Source: an uncultured bacterium (GTDB lineage: Bacteria; Bacteroidota; Bacteroidia; Bacteroidales; Bacteroidaceae). From it: DNA of 64,000 nucleotides. Positions 17,716 through 25,449 of this stretch are shown here, one piece after another; the stretch's first letter is position 1; every line of letters starts with the position of its first letter. The position numbers were made by a program, and so were the translations under genes. Where the stretch lies: assembly GCA_905216025.1 (NCBI GenBank), contig CAJMSE010000006.1:1-64000 (forward strand), read 5' to 3'. The notes under the pieces are model-generated. The model had not been told where the DNA came from and searched no databases. It worked only from the letters and a program-made list of their open reading frames with translations.

Positions 17716-18480
17716 ATGGAGATAACAGAGCTTATAAGACATCCCGAGCACCTTGACAGGGACACGCTGTACGAACTGCGGTCCGTGCTCGCCCTGTATC
17801 CCTACTTCCAGACGGCAAGGCTGCTGATGCTCCAGAACCTGTACATACTGCACGACCCGTCGTTCGACGAGGAACTGCGCCGCGCCGCCATATACATCAC
17901 CGACCGCAGCGTCATCTTCCGCCTCGTCGAGGCCGCCCACTACCAGCTGCCGAAGGCGCAGAAGCAGGCCGCGGCTGCCGGAAAGGACAATGACGAGGGC
18001 AACAGGACCATCAGTCTGATAGACAACTTCCTCGACTCGATACCCAAGGAGCAGGATGAAGAGAAGAAAAAGAAGCGCCGTCCCACCCCGGCCGACGCCG
18101 CGGTAGACTACGTATCCTACCTGCTTGAGAGCGAGGAAGAGGGCGAAGAGAGCGACGTGGACGCCCCGCAGCTGAAGGGCCACAGCCTCATCGACAGCTT
18201 CATAGAGAACGACCGGGGCAAGATAGTGCTCAACGACACGCCACAGTTCGTGCCCCAGATGGAAGAGACGGGCGGCAACGAGGAAAAAGAGGGCGACGAG
18301 AGCTATTTCACGGAGACTCTCGCCCGTATTTACATAAAACAGGGCCGATATTCCAAGGCTTTGGAAATAATTAAGCGATTAAATTTGAATTATCCAAAAA
18401 AAAATGCTTACTTTGCAGACCAAATACGTTTCCTTGAGAAACTGATAATGATTGACAACAGCAAAGATAATAATAAATAA
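17716..18480 (+). CDS. TPR-like hypothetical protein between lptE and secG
   Basis: A 254-residue soluble protein with no signal peptide. The N-terminal half is helical (DTLYELRSVLALYPYFQTAR). The middle is charged and low in complexity (KEQDEEKKKKRRP; ESEEEGEESDVD). The C-terminal ESYFTETLARIYIKQGRYSKALEIIKRL is a single clear tetratricopeptide-like repeat. It starts six bases after lptE and ends 19 bases before secG, so it belongs to the same operon. Function unknown; TPR segments usually bind other proteins. The last about 100 bases are AT-rich compared with the rest. Confidence 0.75.
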   Translation: MEITELIRHPEHLDRDTLYELRSVLALYPYFQTARLLMLQNLYILHDPSFDEELRRAAIYITDRSVIFRLVEAAHYQLPKAQKQAAAAGKDNDEGNRTISLIDNFLDSIPKEQDEEKKKKRRPTPADAAVDYVSYLLESEEEGEESDVDAPQLKGHSLIDSFIENDRGKIVLNDTPQFVPQMEETGGNEEKEGDESYFTETLARIYIKQGRYSKALEIIKRLNLNYPKKNAYFADQIRFLEKLIMIDNSKDNNK

Positions 18481-18499
18481 TAATAAAATAACGTAGAAC

Positions 18500-18892
18500 A
18501 TGTACACATTTTTAGTAATTCTTATCGTACTGACAGCCCTGCTTATGATCGGCATCGTGCTGATTCAGGAGTCAAAAGGCGGAGGTCTGTCCTCGAGCTT
18601 TGCTTCTTACAACCAGATCGGCGGTGTCCGCAAGACAACCGATATCATAGAGAAGGCAACATGGGGTCTCGCCGCCATCATGGTAGTCATCAGCGTTGCA
18701 TGCGCCTATGTGGCTCCGCAGGCTGCCTCTGACTCTTCTGTAATGGAGAACATCGAGAACCCGACAACCAACCCCAACAACCTCCCGGGATTCGGTGCAA
18801 GCCAGACCAAGCAGGCTGCCCCGGCCGAAGGTGCAGCACAGCAGGAAGCCCCCGCAGAGGCTCCCGCAGCTCCCGCACAGCCGGCAAACTGA
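18500..18892 (+). CDS. secG: Preprotein translocase subunit SecG
   Basis: A 130-residue inner-membrane protein of the Sec translocon. Two membrane segments flank the family motif IQESKGGGLSSSFAS, and a C-terminal alanine/proline-rich tail (AQQEAPAEAPAAPA) extends past the usual bacterial length, as is usual in Bacteroidetes SecG. A good AT-rich leader precedes the ATG. Confidence 0.92.
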   Translation: MYTFLVILIVLTALLMIGIVLIQESKGGGLSSSFASYNQIGGVRKTTDIIEKATWGLAAIMVVISVACAYVAPQAASDSSVMENIENPTTNPNNLPGFGASQTKQAAPAEGAAQQEAPAEAPAAPAQPAN

Positions 18893-18920
18893 TGAAGAGA
18901 CAAAAAAAGTGCATGATTTA

Positions 18921-18952
18921 TTTGGCCAGTTCAAATAAATCATGTACCTTTG
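18921..18952 (+). promoter_or_regulatory. Promoter of tRNA-His
   Basis: TTTG (18921-18924) and TACCTTTG (18945-18952) are 20 bases apart, an excellent -33/-7 pair, and the tRNA begins about 30 bases later. Confidence 0.75.
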
Positions 18953-18982
18953 CACTCGCTTTAGAAAAGCATCCAACTACAC

Positions 18983-19057
18983 GGTGGATATAGTTCAGTT
19001 GGTTAGAGCGTCAGATTGTGGTTCTGAATGTCGTGGGTTCGAATCCCACTATCCACC
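18983..19057 (+). tRNA. tRNA-His (GTG)
   Basis: A full cloverleaf is visible: acceptor GTGGATA/TATCCAC, D-arm GTTC/GAGC, anticodon stem TCAGA/TCTGA with loop TTGTGGT (anticodon GTG), and T-arm GTGGG-TTCGAAT-CCCAC. The extra G at 18983 can pair with C73, the hallmark of tRNA-His. The full CCA end is not encoded. Confidence 0.97.
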
Positions 19058-19061
19058 CAGG

Positions 19062-19106
19062 AAAGCGCTGAGAAGACCTGTATCAACAGATTCTCAGCGC
19101 TTTTTC
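19062..19106 (+). terminator. Terminator after tRNA-His
   Basis: AAAGCGCTGAGAA pairs with TTCTCAGCGCTTT across a 16-base loop and runs into a T tract. Confidence 0.85.
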
Positions 19107-19195
19107 TATTGCCCCTCCCCACCCCGCCGACACGCGGCGAGTTCACCAAACATATTCCACGAATCCCAAAAAGCATTCCAACATCAATGTTACGA

Positions 19196-19318
19196 GGCGC
19201 TTGTAACAGTGTTACCTGCCACGCGTAACAATGTAACGTGCCATGCGTAACATCGTAACCTGCCACGCGTAACAGTGTGACGTGCCACACGTAACAATGC
19301 GACCCGTTGCAGGTAACA
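19196..19318. repeat. 22-bp tandem repeat array
   Basis: At least five consecutive 22-bp units, with core CGTAACAATGTAACGTGCCA, vary at one to four bases each. It lies just before a partial end of the 145-bp MITE-like element (19342-19387), as in the other loci where 22-bp arrays accompany that element. No coding function seen. The units are contiguous without spacers. Confidence 0.8.
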
Positions 19319-19341
19319 AACCGAGCCCCCTCTCACGCAGC

Positions 19342-19387
19342 AGTAGGGCCTGAGTCTCGTCTTTGGCCGCAGCCCGCAAGGGCTAAT
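19342..19387 (+). repeat. Solo end of the 145-bp MITE-like element
   Basis: AGTAGGGCCTGAGTCTCGTC and the following TTTGGCCGCAGCCCGCAAGG match the terminal repeat of the elements at 76-220 and 32418-32562, but the other end is missing here. Confidence 0.7.
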
Positions 19388-19516
19388 CAAGGAAACTGAG
19401 GAGACATCCGCAAAAGTTCCGCCCGACCTCAAGGGAAACCACGCCCTCACCTACCCCAAACAATGTTTTTATTACCCGAAAAACGGCTGTCCTCTCTGTA
19501 TTTAATATTTTATCAC

Positions 19517-19524
19517 TATCTTTG
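19517..19524 (+). promoter_or_regulatory. -7 box immediately before the phosphatase start
   Basis: TATCTTTG ends only five bases before ATG 19530, implying a nearly leaderless transcript if it is used. Confidence 0.55.
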
Positions 19525-19529
19525 CATCC

Positions 19530-20024
19530 ATGGAGAAGATAAGAGAAAACATATCGCTGCTTTTCGTCTGTCTCGGCAATATCTGCCGCTCACCGGCCGC
19601 CGAGGGCATAATGCGGCGCATCGTGGAGCGCGAAGGACTGGAATACGTCATCACGATAGACTCCGCCGGGATAGGCGGATGGCACGCCGGACAGCTGCCC
19701 GACAGGCGCATGCGCAGTCACGGGGCGGCCCACGGCTATGACTTCTGCAGCCGCGCACGGCAGTTTGCGCCGGCCGATTTCGGACGGTTCGACATCATCG
19801 TCGCCATGGACGACGAGAACCGCGCCGACCTCATGGCCATGGCACGCACCGAAGACGAACGCCGCCGCATCGTGATGATGGCCGGATTCCTGCGCCACCA
19901 CCCGGGATACACCACCGTGCCCGACCCGTACTATGGAGGAGACAGCGGCTTCGAACTCGTCATCGAACTGCTCGAAGATGCCTGCGAAGGACTGCTCGAA
20001 CATTTAAAGAAACGCTATATATAA
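19530..20024 (+). CDS. Low-molecular-weight protein tyrosine phosphatase
   Basis: A 164-residue cytoplasmic phosphatase. The active-site loop is C14-LGNIC-R20-S, matching the C(X)5R signature with the nucleophilic cysteine and phosphate-binding arginine. The general-acid loop is VPDPYYGG near residue 130. It would remove phosphate from phosphotyrosine; in other bacteria such enzymes often act on BY-kinases of capsule synthesis, but no such kinase is seen nearby. The catalytic loop must sit close to the N-terminus, which supports this start even though the promoter-like box lies directly before it. Confidence 0.93.
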   Translation: MEKIRENISLLFVCLGNICRSPAAEGIMRRIVEREGLEYVITIDSAGIGGWHAGQLPDRRMRSHGAAHGYDFCSRARQFAPADFGRFDIIVAMDDENRADLMAMARTEDERRRIVMMAGFLRHHPGYTTVPDPYYGGDSGFELVIELLEDACEGLLEHLKKRYI

Positions 20025-20072
20025 ATAAGGTGTAAACCCAAAAGGGAGAGTTTTAAGACTCAAAAGGGAGAG

Positions 20073-20193
20073 TTTTTAAACGCAAAGACGCGAAGACGCA
20101 AAGTCTTCATCAATCAAGAGCAAAAGGGAAAGAAGAAACTGAGCAGACAACATGCTTCCGTTCCTTTGCGCCTCGGCGCCTTTGCGTTAAAAA
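20073..20193. repeat. Imperfect hairpin of the GACGCAAAG family
   Basis: Bases 20073-20103 (with AACGCAAAGACGCGAAGACG) pair imperfectly with 20164-20193 (CTTTGCGCCTCGGCGCCTTT). The same word family makes up the hairpins at 4938-5154 and 53713-53806. It fills most of the gap between the phosphatase and tatA. Two copies of AAAAGGGAGAGTTTT precede it. Confidence 0.7.
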
Positions 20194-20232
20194 TACTCAC
20201 GGTAATAATTAACAACTAAAAGATAAAAGACT

Positions 20233-20421
20233 ATGTTCGGACTTGGATTTCAGGAAATACTCGTCATCGCGTTCATCGTTCTCCTCCTGTTCGGAGGGAA
20301 GAAGTTGCCCGAGCTCATGCGCGGCATGGGGCAGGGAGTGAAGAGCTTTAAAGACGGCATGAACGGCAAGACAGACGAAGAGACAAAGGAGACAAAGGAA
20401 GAGAAAGAAGGCGGAAAGTGA
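20233..20421 (+). CDS. tatA: Twin-arginine translocase subunit TatA
   Basis: A 62-residue protein with one N-terminal membrane helix (QEILVIAFIVLLLFGGKKLP), the FGGKKLPEL hinge, an amphipathic helix (MRGMGQGVKSFKDG) and a charged lysine/glutamate tail. It forms the size-adjustable pore part of the Tat system, which exports folded proteins. Only TatA and TatC are present here, the minimal two-component arrangement usual in this phylum. Confidence 0.93.
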   Translation: MFGLGFQEILVIAFIVLLLFGGKKLPELMRGMGQGVKSFKDGMNGKTDEETKETKEEKEGGK

Positions 20422-21194
20422 TGAGCACGCCAGAAAACGCGACTTTTTGGGAGCATCTCGACGAACTGCGCAGCTGCCTGATACGCATCATCGCCGTCAC
20501 GGCGGTGGCTGCCGCGGCGGCCTTCTGCATGAAAGAGCAGCTCTTCGCCGTCATCCTCGCCCCGCGCTCGGCATCGTTCGTGACATACAGGATGATGGGA
20601 GCGGAGCCGTTCACCATCAGCCTGATGAACACCGGACTGACCGAACAGTTCTTCGTGCACATGAAGGCGGCGCTCTATGCCGGCCTGCTCGTGGCCTCGC
20701 CCTACGTGCTCTATGCCCTCTTCAGGTTCATCTCGCCCGCCCTCTACGACAGCGAGCGGCGCTACGCATCGTGGATCACGGGCAGCGCCTACGTCATGTT
20801 TGCCGCCGGCACGGCGGTAAACTACTTCGTGGTGTTCCCCCTCACCATCCATTTCCTCGGCACATACCAGGTAGACCCCAGCGTGGCAAACATGCTGACG
20901 CTACAGTCTTACATGGACACGTTCATCACGATGAGCCTCACCATCGGCGTAGTCTTCGAGCTGCCGGTGGTCTGCTGGCTGCTGGCACGCATGGGACTGA
21001 TAAGCGGCAGCCTGATGAAGCGCTACCGCCGCCATGCCGTCGTGGCCATACTGATAGCCGCGGCGATAATCACTCCCACCACCGACGTGTTCACACTCGG
21101 CGTCGTTTCGCTGCCCATCTGGCTGCTCTACGAGGCCAGCATCATCATCGTCGGATTCACGCACAGGAAGCATGGCAAGCCAGCCGGAACATGA
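20421..21194 (+). CDS. tatC: Twin-arginine translocase subunit TatC
   Basis: A 257-residue, six-helix membrane protein that recognises twin-arginine signal peptides. The N-terminal FWEHLDELRSCLIR is the family signature, and FVVFPLTIHFLGTYQ and MSLTIGVVFELPVV are typical later segments. ATG 20421 overlaps the tatA stop (TGATG), so the pair is translationally coupled. Confidence 0.95.
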   Translation: MSTPENATFWEHLDELRSCLIRIIAVTAVAAAAAFCMKEQLFAVILAPRSASFVTYRMMGAEPFTISLMNTGLTEQFFVHMKAALYAGLLVASPYVLYALFRFISPALYDSERRYASWITGSAYVMFAAGTAVNYFVVFPLTIHFLGTYQVDPSVANMLTLQSYMDTFITMSLTIGVVFELPVVCWLLARMGLISGSLMKRYRRHAVVAILIAAAIITPTTDVFTLGVVSLPIWLLYEASIIIVGFTHRKHGKPAGT

Positions 21195-21293
21195 CAGATT
21201 ATGTCATAGAATATAAAAAACACACGCCCAACACATCATAAAAGTTAAATAAAGTCAAAAATCACCCCCCCCGATTAATAAACGTTAACCCTA

Positions 21294-21347
21294 TTGTCCG
21301 GTAATGCTTATTGTTGTAAATTTGCAACAATAAGCTATAAGCTTATA
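21294..21347 (+). promoter_or_regulatory. Fimbrial-operon promoter inside a perfect inverted repeat
   Basis: TTG (21294-21296) and TAAATTTG (21317-21324) form a -33/-7 pair 20 bases apart. The -7 box is exactly the 8-base centre of an inverted repeat with perfect 10-bp arms, CTTATTGTTG (21307-21316) and CAACAATAAG (21325-21334). A 12-bp palindrome TATAAGCTTATA follows at 21336-21347. This looks like an operator overlapping the promoter. A run of eight C lies upstream at 21265-21272. Confidence 0.65.
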
Positions 21348-21400
21348 AGCGGTATCAACACTCAGAGATAACAGCATTCACCGTATTATAAACGAACGAG

Positions 21401-21985
21401 ATGAGACACTACCGAATTATACTATTTTTCATCTGCATGATAGCAAGTGGAAAGGCAACGGGTCAGATAGTAGCGGTAAAGACCAACCTGCTCTACGACG
21501 CAACGGCAACCATAAACATCGGAATGGAAGCCGGAATAAGCCGTAAATGGACTATCGACGTGTCTGGAAACTTCAACGGCTGGGACATGCCGCACGACAG
21601 GAAATGGAAGCACTGGCTCGTACAGCCGGAGGCACGCTACTGGCTGTGCGACTATTTCTCAGGTCACTTCGTGGGCTTCCACGCCATCGGCGGGCAGTAT
21701 AACGCTGGCCACATCAGCAACGGCATCAAGCTGTTCGGCACGGACTGGTCCAAACTCTCCGACTACCGGTATGAGGGATGGTTCGCCGGAGCCGGCATAA
21801 CATACGGCTATGCCTGGCCGCTCGGCGACCACTGGAACATCGAGGGCGAGCTCGGACTGGGCTGGATATACACCAAATACGACAGATACAGGTGCGCGGG
21901 CTGCGGCAAGAAGGAGGCCGAAGACCAGACAAACAGCTTCATAGCGCCGACAAAGGCAGCACTTAACATCGTGTACATATTCTGA
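21401..21985 (+). CDS. DUF3575 protein, first gene of the fimbrial operon
   Basis: A 194-residue secreted protein with a signal peptide (to about residue 21, SGKATGQ). The body matches DUF3575: VAVKTNLLYDATATINIG, EARYWLCDYFSGHFVG and AGITYGYAWPLGDHWNIEGE, with alternating residues typical of a small outer-membrane beta barrel. DUF3575 genes commonly precede DUF3868 and FimA/Mfa1-type genes in Bacteroidales, which suggests a role in fimbria assembly or anchoring. That role is inferred from gene order only. It is eight bases from the next gene. Confidence 0.87.
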   Translation: MRHYRIILFFICMIASGKATGQIVAVKTNLLYDATATINIGMEAGISRKWTIDVSGNFNGWDMPHDRKWKHWLVQPEARYWLCDYFSGHFVGFHAIGGQYNAGHISNGIKLFGTDWSKLSDYRYEGWFAGAGITYGYAWPLGDHWNIEGELGLGWIYTKYDRYRCAGCGKKEAEDQTNSFIAPTKAALNIVYIF

Positions 21986-21992
21986 CAGACCT

Positions 21993-23411
21993 ATGAAAAA
22001 GATATCACAGATACTCATCATCCTCGCAATGGCAGGCAGTCAGGCCGCAGCCTCACAGGCTCCGGGCGCAGACAAGGCCACCATGGAACGCAAGGGAAAC
22101 CTCATGCAGGTGACAATGAGCATACCGCTGAAGGACATCCGCACGGAAAGCAACCGCGCCACCCTCATCACACCTATTATAATAAAGGGCACAGACTCGC
22201 TCCGGCTGCCCTCCGTGGGCGTGTACGGACAGCGCCGCTACTACTTCTACGTGCGCGAAGGGCGGAGCATGCTGTCGGGCCCCGACGAACTGACATACCG
22301 CGCAGCCGAGGCCCCCGACACGCTGAAATACAGCACGATAGTGCCCTTCGAACGGTGGATGAACGGCTCGAGGCTCGAGATAGTGCGACGCGACTACGGC
22401 TGCTGCCACACGCTGCTGGCCGAAAACACGCAGACGGCCATACGGAGATTCCCCGTACACCCCGACTACTGGGAGGAACTGCCGCCCTTCGCATTCATAA
22501 AGCCAAAGACGGAGACGGTGAAGACAAGAGAGCTGAGCGGCTCGGCATTCATAGACTTCAAGGTGAACAGGACCGACATACTGCCCGAATACAGGAACAA
22601 CACCGCAGAACTGGCCAAGATAACGGCAACAATAGACTCTGTGCGAGCCGACCGCGACCTCACCATCACCGCACTGAGCATCAAGGGATTCGCCTCGCCG
22701 GAAGGCTCATACGCCAACAACGACAGGCTGGCGCGCGGGCGCACGCAGGCTCTGAAAGACTACGTCTGCCGGCTGTACAGCTTCAAGTCCGGACTGATAG
22801 CCACATCGCACGAGCCTGAAGACTGGCAGGGACTGCGCCGGTATGTGGAGAACACCAACCTGACAGGCAAGGCTGAGATACTCAGAATCATAGACAGCGA
22901 CATGCAGCCCGACGCAAAGGAGAAGCGGATAAAGGACGCTCACGCCTCCGACTACCGCTTCCTGCTCGACCACTGCTACCCCGCGCTGCGCCACTCCGAC
23001 TACCGGATAGAATACACCGTAAGGCGGTTCAGCGACGTGGAAGAAATAAAGCGTCTCATAAAATCGCAGCCCGCAAAGCTCAGCCTCGAAGAGTTCTACA
23101 TCGCGGCACAGACGCTCGAGCCTGGAAGCGACGGGTTTAACGAAATATTCGAGATTGCCGTGCGCATGTATCCGGACGACGCCACGGCAAACCTCAACGC
23201 CGCATACACGGCCATAAGCAGGCGCGACATAAAGAGAGCGGGCGAATGTCTCGCCAAAGCGGGAGACTCGCCGGAAGCGGTTTACGCCCGCGGCGTGCAC
23301 GCACTGCTCACCGGCAACGACAACGAGGCGCGCAGCCTGCTCGAAGAGGCACGCAGGCAAGGCGTGGCCGAGGCGGCAGAAGCAATCAGGCTGATGGAAG
23401 AAAACAATTAA
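21993..23411 (+). CDS. DUF3868 / OmpA-like protein with TPR tail
   Basis: A 472-residue protein with a signal peptide. Residues about 30-160 match DUF3868 (GNLMQVTMSIPLKDIRTESN). Residues about 175-310 are OmpA-like (SAFIDFKVNRTDILPEYRNN, ITALSIKGFASPEGSYANND), a fold that usually binds peptidoglycan. The C-terminal 120 residues are TPR-like (PDDATANLNAAYTAISRRD). It would be a periplasmic or outer-membrane partner of the fimbrial proteins; its position between DUF3575 and Mfa1 is the standard one. Function beyond that is not established. Confidence 0.87.
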   Translation: MKKISQILIILAMAGSQAAASQAPGADKATMERKGNLMQVTMSIPLKDIRTESNRATLITPIIIKGTDSLRLPSVGVYGQRRYYFYVREGRSMLSGPDELTYRAAEAPDTLKYSTIVPFERWMNGSRLEIVRRDYGCCHTLLAENTQTAIRRFPVHPDYWEELPPFAFIKPKTETVKTRELSGSAFIDFKVNRTDILPEYRNNTAELAKITATIDSVRADRDLTITALSIKGFASPEGSYANNDRLARGRTQALKDYVCRLYSFKSGLIATSHEPEDWQGLRRYVENTNLTGKAEILRIIDSDMQPDAKEKRIKDAHASDYRFLLDHCYPALRHSDYRIEYTVRRFSDVEEIKRLIKSQPAKLSLEEFYIAAQTLEPGSDGFNEIFEIAVRMYPDDATANLNAAYTAISRRDIKRAGECLAKAGDSPEAVYARGVHALLTGNDNEARSLLEEARRQGVAEAAEAIRLMEENN

Positions 23412-23434
23412 TAACCAATAAAAAACGAACCAAT

Positions 23435-25330
23435 ATGAAAAAGAAACATTTATTGTTAAGCCTCATGGCCGGAGCAATCCTCACCGGATGCTCATCGAGC
23501 GATGACTTCACCGAGGGTGAAAAGATACTCGATCGGAACACGACCGGCTTTCTGCGGGTCAACATCGCACAGAGCGGGCCACAGACAAAATCCGTCGCCT
23601 ACGACGACGGACTTAAATCTGAGCGTGAAATCAATTCCCTGCTCTTCGTTTTCTACGATGCCGCCGGCAAGAGTATAGCGACGCAGACAGTAGGCGCGGC
23701 AGACATCAACTGGGAAAAGACCGGAGAAGAAGGCTGGAACCACAGCACTTCAAACGGCAACATAAGCGACAACCGCTCGCTCATTGTCAAGATGAACCTT
23801 GCTGCGGGAAGCGTGATGCCCTCGCAGGTGATGGTGTTCGCAAACTTCCTTAACAGCGGACAAAGCTCAACCGGCATTGCAGGACTTGAGAATCTGACAA
23901 GAAACACGTACAAGACCGCTAACGGATACTTCACCATGAACAACTCCGTTTATTTCGATGCCATCAACCACAACAGGCAAATGGCCGTGCCCGTAAGCAT
24001 GAACGACTTTAAAGACAGTGAAACAGCCGCCAAGGAATCCGCCGGATTAACAATCCATCTGGATCGCCTCGCAGCCAAAGTGGCACTGAACCTGAACGAT
24101 GCCACCACGATAAACACGGTCACAAAGAAAACAAACGTTGCAGGGAAGTCTTATTATCTGAAGTTCGTTCCTAACGCATGGGGACTTAATGCATTAGAGA
24201 AGGAAACCTATCTTGTAAAGCACTTTATGACCAACAATTACACAACCCTCAGCCAAAACCTTGAAGGATGGAACGACTGGAACGACCCGACGAACAAGAG
24301 ATGCTACTGGGGACATACCTATACATACGATGTACCGGACGTAAAATACCCGCAGGTATCGGACGATCTCAACACCGGAGGCGATGCCGTTAACGCCCGG
24401 CTCAACTACTTCACATACAACGAGCTGTCGGCGGGCGGAAGCAACAGCGCCGCTTTCTTTGACGATGGTGCGACAGCAGACAAGCAAGAGAATGTAATCT
24501 ACTGTCTCGAGAATTCTCATCCCGCAAGCATCCTTAACGGAGATTACCGCAACTCGGCCATCACATCGGCAATAATAACCGGCGAATACCATGTTTATGA
24601 TAATCAGACAGATGCGGACAACGGTACGGACAACTATCTGAAAATAGCCGAAGGAACAGATGCCGGCAAGCCGGTGACATTCTATATATACGGAGACAGC
24701 ATCTATGTATCCAAGTCCGAATTGATGAAAGAACTGAGAAAGACACAGGCCGTCATCAAGAAATTCAAGGAGGGAGAAACCGCCCCGATTAATTTGGATG
24801 AGGCAGAATACGACAAGGTGTTCGAGCTTGTTCACCCGTCAAAGGCCGTAAGAGGAATAAACAAAGTGGGAGAATCACAAATCGCCATTCAGGTGAAAGC
24901 GTCTCCCGAGGCACTCGACAATGGTTATCATCTCGTTTATCTGGACACGGACGGCACTTATAAGGACTATTCAACCACTAACCAGACAAAGGCCAACCAG
25001 TCTCTGATAGGCTATATGGGCTATATAGAGGCATTCACCCAAGGCAAGTCATACTATGGCGTGGGCATACAGCATACCCGTCCGCTAAGTCCAGTGGGAG
25101 AAAACGGCAAGAGAGAGTATCTCACCGGAAACTACGCAGTGATACGCAACCACTCATACACCATCAACGTGAAGAGCATATCGGGGCTCGGCGTGGGCGT
25201 ATTAGACCCGAGCCACAAAGTGGTATTGCCTACAAGCTCAATAAGCTATAACGTCAAGACGACGCTTAACATCCTCTCATGGAGGGTTGTAGACAATCAA
25301 GACGTAAACCTCGACACCCCGATACAATAA
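23435..25330 (+). CDS. Mfa1-type major fimbrial subunit (fimbrillin)
   Basis: A 631-residue lipoprotein precursor (signal ending ILTGC, then SSSDDF). In type V pili the lipidated precursor reaches the cell surface, an arginine-specific protease trims it, and subunits polymerise by strand exchange. The N-terminal domain begins GFLRVNIAQSGP and INSLLFVFYDAAGKSI, and the C-terminal part has RNHSYTINVKSISGLGVGVL and LNILSWRVVDNQDVNL, matching Mfa1 C-terminal landmarks. I start at ATG 23435 because only this start gives the lipoprotein signal; the open frame upstream is a shadow of the previous gene. G+C is lower than in the neighbours, as is usual for a variable surface antigen. Confidence 0.88.
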   Translation: MKKKHLLLSLMAGAILTGCSSSDDFTEGEKILDRNTTGFLRVNIAQSGPQTKSVAYDDGLKSEREINSLLFVFYDAAGKSIATQTVGAADINWEKTGEEGWNHSTSNGNISDNRSLIVKMNLAAGSVMPSQVMVFANFLNSGQSSTGIAGLENLTRNTYKTANGYFTMNNSVYFDAINHNRQMAVPVSMNDFKDSETAAKESAGLTIHLDRLAAKVALNLNDATTINTVTKKTNVAGKSYYLKFVPNAWGLNALEKETYLVKHFMTNNYTTLSQNLEGWNDWNDPTNKRCYWGHTYTYDVPDVKYPQVSDDLNTGGDAVNARLNYFTYNELSAGGSNSAAFFDDGATADKQENVIYCLENSHPASILNGDYRNSAITSAIITGEYHVYDNQTDADNGTDNYLKIAEGTDAGKPVTFYIYGDSIYVSKSELMKELRKTQAVIKKFKEGETAPINLDEAEYDKVFELVHPSKAVRGINKVGESQIAIQVKASPEALDNGYHLVYLDTDGTYKDYSTTNQTKANQSLIGYMGYIEAFTQGKSYYGVGIQHTRPLSPVGENGKREYLTGNYAVIRNHSYTINVKSISGLGVGVLDPSHKVVLPTSSISYNVKTTLNILSWRVVDNQDVNLDTPIQ

Positions 25331-25359
25331 TCCTTAAATAATAAAATATCGTTGTATAC

Positions 25360-25424
25360 GGCCTGCGGGGAGCACTCCGACGAAGACGGCAACGCCAAGA
25401 CGGGCGCCCGCCGCAGGCCCTTTT
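25360..25424 (+). terminator. Hairpin between major and anchor fimbrial genes
   Basis: GGCCTGCGG (25360-25368) pairs with CCGCAGGCC (25411-25419), followed by CTTTT. It lies between the Mfa1 and Mfa2 genes and may let only part of the transcripts continue, keeping minor subunits at lower levels. Confidence 0.7.
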
Positions 25425-25449
25425 AAATTCTCATACGACAAATAACGTA

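Noticed and set aside
19196..19318. Possible CRISPR array
   Set aside because: The 22-bp units are contiguous with no unique spacers, and no cas genes are in the window.
21294..21350. Invertible (phase-variable) promoter
   Set aside because: The repeat arms are only eight bases apart, too close to flank an invertible segment, and no recombinase gene is in the window; an operator is more likely.
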